Shown in pieces: positions 34,389-37,033 of a DNA stretch of 37,033 bases. Both the position numbers and the translations under genes were made by a program. The notes beneath the pieces were generated by a model. The model made no database searches. It was not told the DNA's origin and saw only the letters and a program-made list of their open reading frames with translations. The number at the start of each line of letters is the position of its first letter. The stretch's first letter is position 1. The stretch comes from Planctomycetota bacterium. GTDB lineage: Bacteria > Planctomycetota > GCA-002687715. The stretch is from positions 1 to 37,033 of the forward strand of contig NZBC01000033.1 in the NCBI GenBank assembly GCA_002687715.1, written 5' to 3'.

Positions 34389-35303
34389 ATGCGTGCCGTC
34401 CACCAAACCGAAGTCGCCGGCCTCGAGCTGCTGAATCGCGGCAAGGTCCGTGACATCTATGCCGTCGGCGACGACCACTTGCTGCTGGTCGCATCCGACC
34501 GGATCTCCGCCTTCGACGTCGTCCTGCCGCGTCCGGTCCCCGGCAAGGGGATCATCCTCACCCAGCTCTCGATCTTCTGGTTCGAGCTGCTCCAGGACGT
34601 CACACCGAACCACGTGGTCGAGACCGACGTGATGAAAATGCCGGACCCGATCCCGGCGAACGCGGAGGTGCTCCGCGGGCGGAGCCTCCTCGTCAAGCGG
34701 GCACACGTGCATCCAGCCGAGTGCATCGCGCGTGGGTTCCTGCTCGGGTCGGGTTGGAAGGACTACCAGGCGTCGGGAACGCTGTGCGGCATCGAGCTCC
34801 CCGAGGGGCTGAAGAAGAACCACCGGTTCGACCCGCCGCTGTTCACGCCGTCGACGAAGGCCGAGGCTGGCGCCCACGACGAGAACATCTCCTATGAGGC
34901 GCTCGTCGGGGCCGTTGGCAACGATCTGGCGGCCGAGCTGAAGGACCGGACCCTGCAGGTGTTCGACACGGCTCGCCGTCACGCGGAGTCCCGCGGGGTC
35001 GTCATCTGTGACACCAAGTTCGAGTGGGGGGAGATCGCCGGCAAGACGATCCTCGTCGACGAGGTCCTGACTCCGGACTCCAGCCGCTTCTGGCGCAAGG
35101 AGGACGCGGACACGGTCCTCCCCGCCGGCAACCCGCCGTCCTACGACAAGCAAGTCGTCCGCGACTTCCTCGAGACCCTCGACTGGAACAAGAAGGACCC
35201 GGGGCCGGAGCTGCCGGACGAGATCCTCCAGACGGCGCGCGGCCGCTACATCGAGATCTTCGAGCGCATCTGCGGCCGATCTGTCCCCTGTCTCGACGAC
35301 TGA
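34389..35303 (+). CDS. purC: SAICAR synthase
   Basis: A 304-residue phosphoribosylaminoimidazole-succinocarboxamide synthase. The ATP-grasp-related N-terminus (NRGKVRDIYAVGDDHLLLVASDRISAFD), KRAHVHPAECIARG and DTKFEWG motifs are diagnostic. It joins CAIR and aspartate using ATP in purine synthesis. The start is ATG 34389. No ribosome site is seen, but an extended -10 box TGC-TAATCT lies 6 nt upstream, so the mRNA may be leaderless. It is followed 11 nt later by purE. Confidence 0.97.
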   Translation: MRAVHQTEVAGLELLNRGKVRDIYAVGDDHLLLVASDRISAFDVVLPRPVPGKGIILTQLSIFWFELLQDVTPNHVVETDVMKMPDPIPANAEVLRGRSLLVKRAHVHPAECIARGFLLGSGWKDYQASGTLCGIELPEGLKKNHRFDPPLFTPSTKAEAGAHDENISYEALVGAVGNDLAAELKDRTLQVFDTARRHAESRGVVICDTKFEWGEIAGKTILVDEVLTPDSSRFWRKEDADTVLPAGNPPSYDKQVVRDFLETLDWNKKDPGPELPDEILQTARGRYIEIFERICGRSVPCLDD

Positions 35304-35314
35304 GGTGAGAATCG

Positions 35315-35824
35315 ATGACTGACGTGCTGATGGTGATGGGGAGCGAGTCCGACTTCGGGTCGATGCTCGGCGGAGTCGAGATCCTCGAGGAGTTCGGGAT
35401 CGACACGAAGGTCCAGGTGGCATCAGCGCACCGGACTCCCGCCCGCGTCGAGGAGCTGATCGACGAAGCCGAAACGGACGGGACCAAAGTCATCATCGCG
35501 GCTGCCGGCATGGCGGCGCACCTGGCCGGCTTCATCGCGGGCAAGACCATGATCCCGGTCATCGGTGTCCCCATGGAGTCGCCCCACCTGTCCGGGCTCG
35601 ACAGCCTGTACTCGACCGTGATGATGCCCCCGGGGATCCCGGTGGCGACAGTCGGCATCGGCAAACCGGGCGCCAAGAACGCGGCCTACCTGGCGTTGGC
35701 GATCCTGGCGCTCGTGAACGACAACGTGCGCGAGAAGATGATCGCTTACCGCGCGGGCCTCGGCGAGAAGGTCGCGATCATGAACGCCAACGTCCAGCGC
35801 AAGCTCAACGAGCGAGGGTCATGA
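35315..35824 (+). CDS. purE: AIR carboxylase, PurE (N5-CAIR mutase, class I)
   Basis: A 169-residue protein with the PurE active-site motifs GSESD near the N-terminus and SAHRTP (His about 39), then AAGMAAHLAG, LDSLYS and PPGIPVATVGIGKPGAKNAAYLA. These fit class I PurE, which converts N5-CAIR to CAIR and normally needs PurK, not seen in this window. GAGGTGAG lies before the ATG, and its stop overlaps the mtnA start as ATGA. It sits next to purC, the next enzyme of the pathway. Confidence 0.96.
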   Translation: MTDVLMVMGSESDFGSMLGGVEILEEFGIDTKVQVASAHRTPARVEELIDEAETDGTKVIIAAAGMAAHLAGFIAGKTMIPVIGVPMESPHLSGLDSLYSTVMMPPGIPVATVGIGKPGAKNAAYLALAILALVNDNVREKMIAYRAGLGEKVAIMNANVQRKLNERGS

Positions 35825-36879
35825 GCAACGCCGCCGCCCCCACGATCACCTGGGTCGGCGGACTCGACGGATGCTGCGAGCTGATCGAGCAAACGCTGCT
35901 TCCGAACCGGCTCGAAATCCTGGAGGTCGAAGACCAGGAGACGATGTGGGACGCGATCAAGCGGCTCGCGGTACGCGGCGCGCCCGCCATCGGAGTCGCG
36001 GCGGCGTTCGGCGTCGTACTCGGCGTCCGTAGGAGCGCGGCGACGGATGAGGACGCGTTCCAGGCCGACGTCGCGGCGACTTGCGATTACCTGGCGACGT
36101 CGCGACCCACGGCGGTCAATCTATTCTGGGCGCTGGACCGCATGCGCACGCACGCGGTCACGCTACGGGGCCAGGGTATCGTTGCCATGAAGCAGGGCCT
36201 CCTCGACGAAGCGATCGCCGTGATGGAGCAGGATCGTGCGATCTGCCACAAGCTCGGTGAGATCGGCAGCCTCTTGGTCCAGGACGGTGACGGTCTCATG
36301 ACCCACTGCAACGCCGGCGGACTCGCGACCGCGGAATACGGCACGGCGCTGGCGGTGATGTTCGAGGCCCACGCGCAAGGCAAGTCGATCACGGTCTTCG
36401 CGAACGAAACCCGTCCGTTGTTGCAGGGTGCCCGCCTCACGACGTGGGAGCTCCAACGCGCTGGCATCGACGTCACTCTGATCTGCGACAACATGGCCGC
36501 CCAGGTCATGCGCGAGGGCAAGGTCCAACGCGTCTTCGTCGGCGCCGACCGTATCGCCCGCAACGGCGACGCCGCGAACAAGATCGGCACCTATGCCATC
36601 GCCGTCCTCGCCAAGGAACACCGCATCCCGTTCTACGTCGTCGCTCCCTGCTCCACGATCGACCTCGAGACACCGAGCGGCGACGAGATCCCCATCGAAG
36701 AGCGCCCCCCCGAAGAAGTCACCGAGGGCTTCGGCTCTCGCACCGCCCCCGAAGGCGTCAAGGTCTACTCCCCCGCCTTCGACGTCACACCCGCTCGCTT
36801 CATCGCCGGCGTCGTCACCGAGAGGGGCCTCATCACGCCAGTGACCGAGGACGAGGTGGTTCGGGTCGTCACGTCGTGA
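35821..36879 (+). CDS. mtnA: Methylthioribose-1-phosphate isomerase
   Basis: A 352-residue member of the eIF2B-related MtnA family. RGAPAIGVAAAFG, THCNAGGLAT (catalytic Cys about 163) and VGADRIARNGDAANKIGT (catalytic Asp about 243) are diagnostic. It converts methylthioribose-1-phosphate to methylthioribulose-1-phosphate in methionine salvage. The ATG overlaps the purE stop (ATGA), so it is translationally coupled to purine genes, linking recycling of methylthioadenosine to purine synthesis. Other eIF2B-like sugar isomerases are a less likely alternative. Confidence 0.93.
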   Translation: MSNAAAPTITWVGGLDGCCELIEQTLLPNRLEILEVEDQETMWDAIKRLAVRGAPAIGVAAAFGVVLGVRRSAATDEDAFQADVAATCDYLATSRPTAVNLFWALDRMRTHAVTLRGQGIVAMKQGLLDEAIAVMEQDRAICHKLGEIGSLLVQDGDGLMTHCNAGGLATAEYGTALAVMFEAHAQGKSITVFANETRPLLQGARLTTWELQRAGIDVTLICDNMAAQVMREGKVQRVFVGADRIARNGDAANKIGTYAIAVLAKEHRIPFYVVAPCSTIDLETPSGDEIPIEERPPEEVTEGFGSRTAPEGVKVYSPAFDVTPARFIAGVVTERGLITPVTEDEVVRVVTS

Positions 36880-37033
36880 CGGAGATCCGCTCCGCGGGCG
36901 AAGCCGTCTCAGCCGGGAGCACGGACCCCCAGGCTCGCGCTGGCGTGGAAGCCGGACCCCGGCGCAGAGCGGACCTGGACTTCCCACCGGTTCACAAGGC
37001 CAGAGTGAGAATCTCAAGGTGGGTACTCGATCG
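36880..37033. other. Non-coding end of window
   Basis: The last 154 nt after mtnA hold no convincing gene, terminator or RNA by eye. A 15-nt stretch (CAGAGCGGACCTGGA) matches one at 23104-23118, which is near chance expectation for a window this size. Confidence 0.5.

Noticed and set aside
36951..36965. 15-nt match with 23104-23118
   Set aside because: In a 37 kb GC-rich window one such match is near chance expectation, and no longer similarity surrounds it.
1..37033. CRISPR array, transposase, integrase or phage genes
   Set aside because: No regularly spaced direct repeats and no recognisable mobile-element proteins were found on either strand.

Overview
This is a 37 kb chromosomal window of high-GC, densely packed bacterial DNA. 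Two genes point to the Planctomycetes/Chlamydiae (PVC) line. One is a UvrA in which two complete UvrA copies are fused in one 1936-residue chain. The other is a GreA-type factor carrying about 590 extra N-terminal residues. Both architectures are known from Chlamydia. Exported TPR, prenyltransferase-repeat and amidohydrolase proteins and a transmembrane Ser/Thr kinase with TPRs fit a planctomycete-like organism. I see no phage, transposon, plasmid or CRISPR sequence.

Layout. 1-550: a tRNA-Leu(CAA) flanked by non-coding DNA. 550-1737 (minus): a lipoprotein gene followed by a small gene with a polylysine tail, with a good promoter and a dyad in the leader. 1942-4785 (minus): a Trm112-like small protein, a HIT hydrolase, and an exported thioredoxin-fold/TPR/prenyltransferase-repeat protein. 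4998-7253 (plus): the long GreA protein. 7320-16847 (minus): a three-gene operon of tandem UvrA, XPB/Rad25-type helicase and the XPB-associated Helicase_C_3 protein, with overlapping or nearly touching ends. 17027-22887 (plus): a small coiled-coil protein, a Ser/Thr kinase with TPRs, an exported cupin and two exported amidohydrolase-fold proteins joined by ATGA overlaps. 23223-23855 (plus): an exported Cys-rich protein with an unusual leader. 23857-33791 (minus): a TPR/HEAT protein, galE, the AmmeMemoRadiSam radical SAM gene, hrpB, a PBP4-type DD-peptidase, rarA and an inositol-monophosphatase-like gene. 33978-36879 (plus): a PilZ protein, then purC-purE-mtnA.

The most notable functional unit is uvrA-xpb-Helicase_C_3: a damage-recognition ATPase dimer made as one chain, co-translated with an XPB translocase and its usual partner. 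This suggests a bacterial nucleotide-excision-repair branch that uses XPB.

A second genome-scale signal concerns translation starts. Four genes without a Shine-Dalgarno (kinase, DD-peptidase, radical SAM, purC) have a TANNNT or similar -10 box 6-7 nt before the start codon, as expected for leaderless mRNAs. Other oddities are a 39-nt hairpin inside hrpB, an amidohydrolase paralogue that has lost metal ligands, and a leader ORF with two competing ribosome-site pairings before the Cys-rich protein gene. Functions come from motifs read by eye; no database search was possible.
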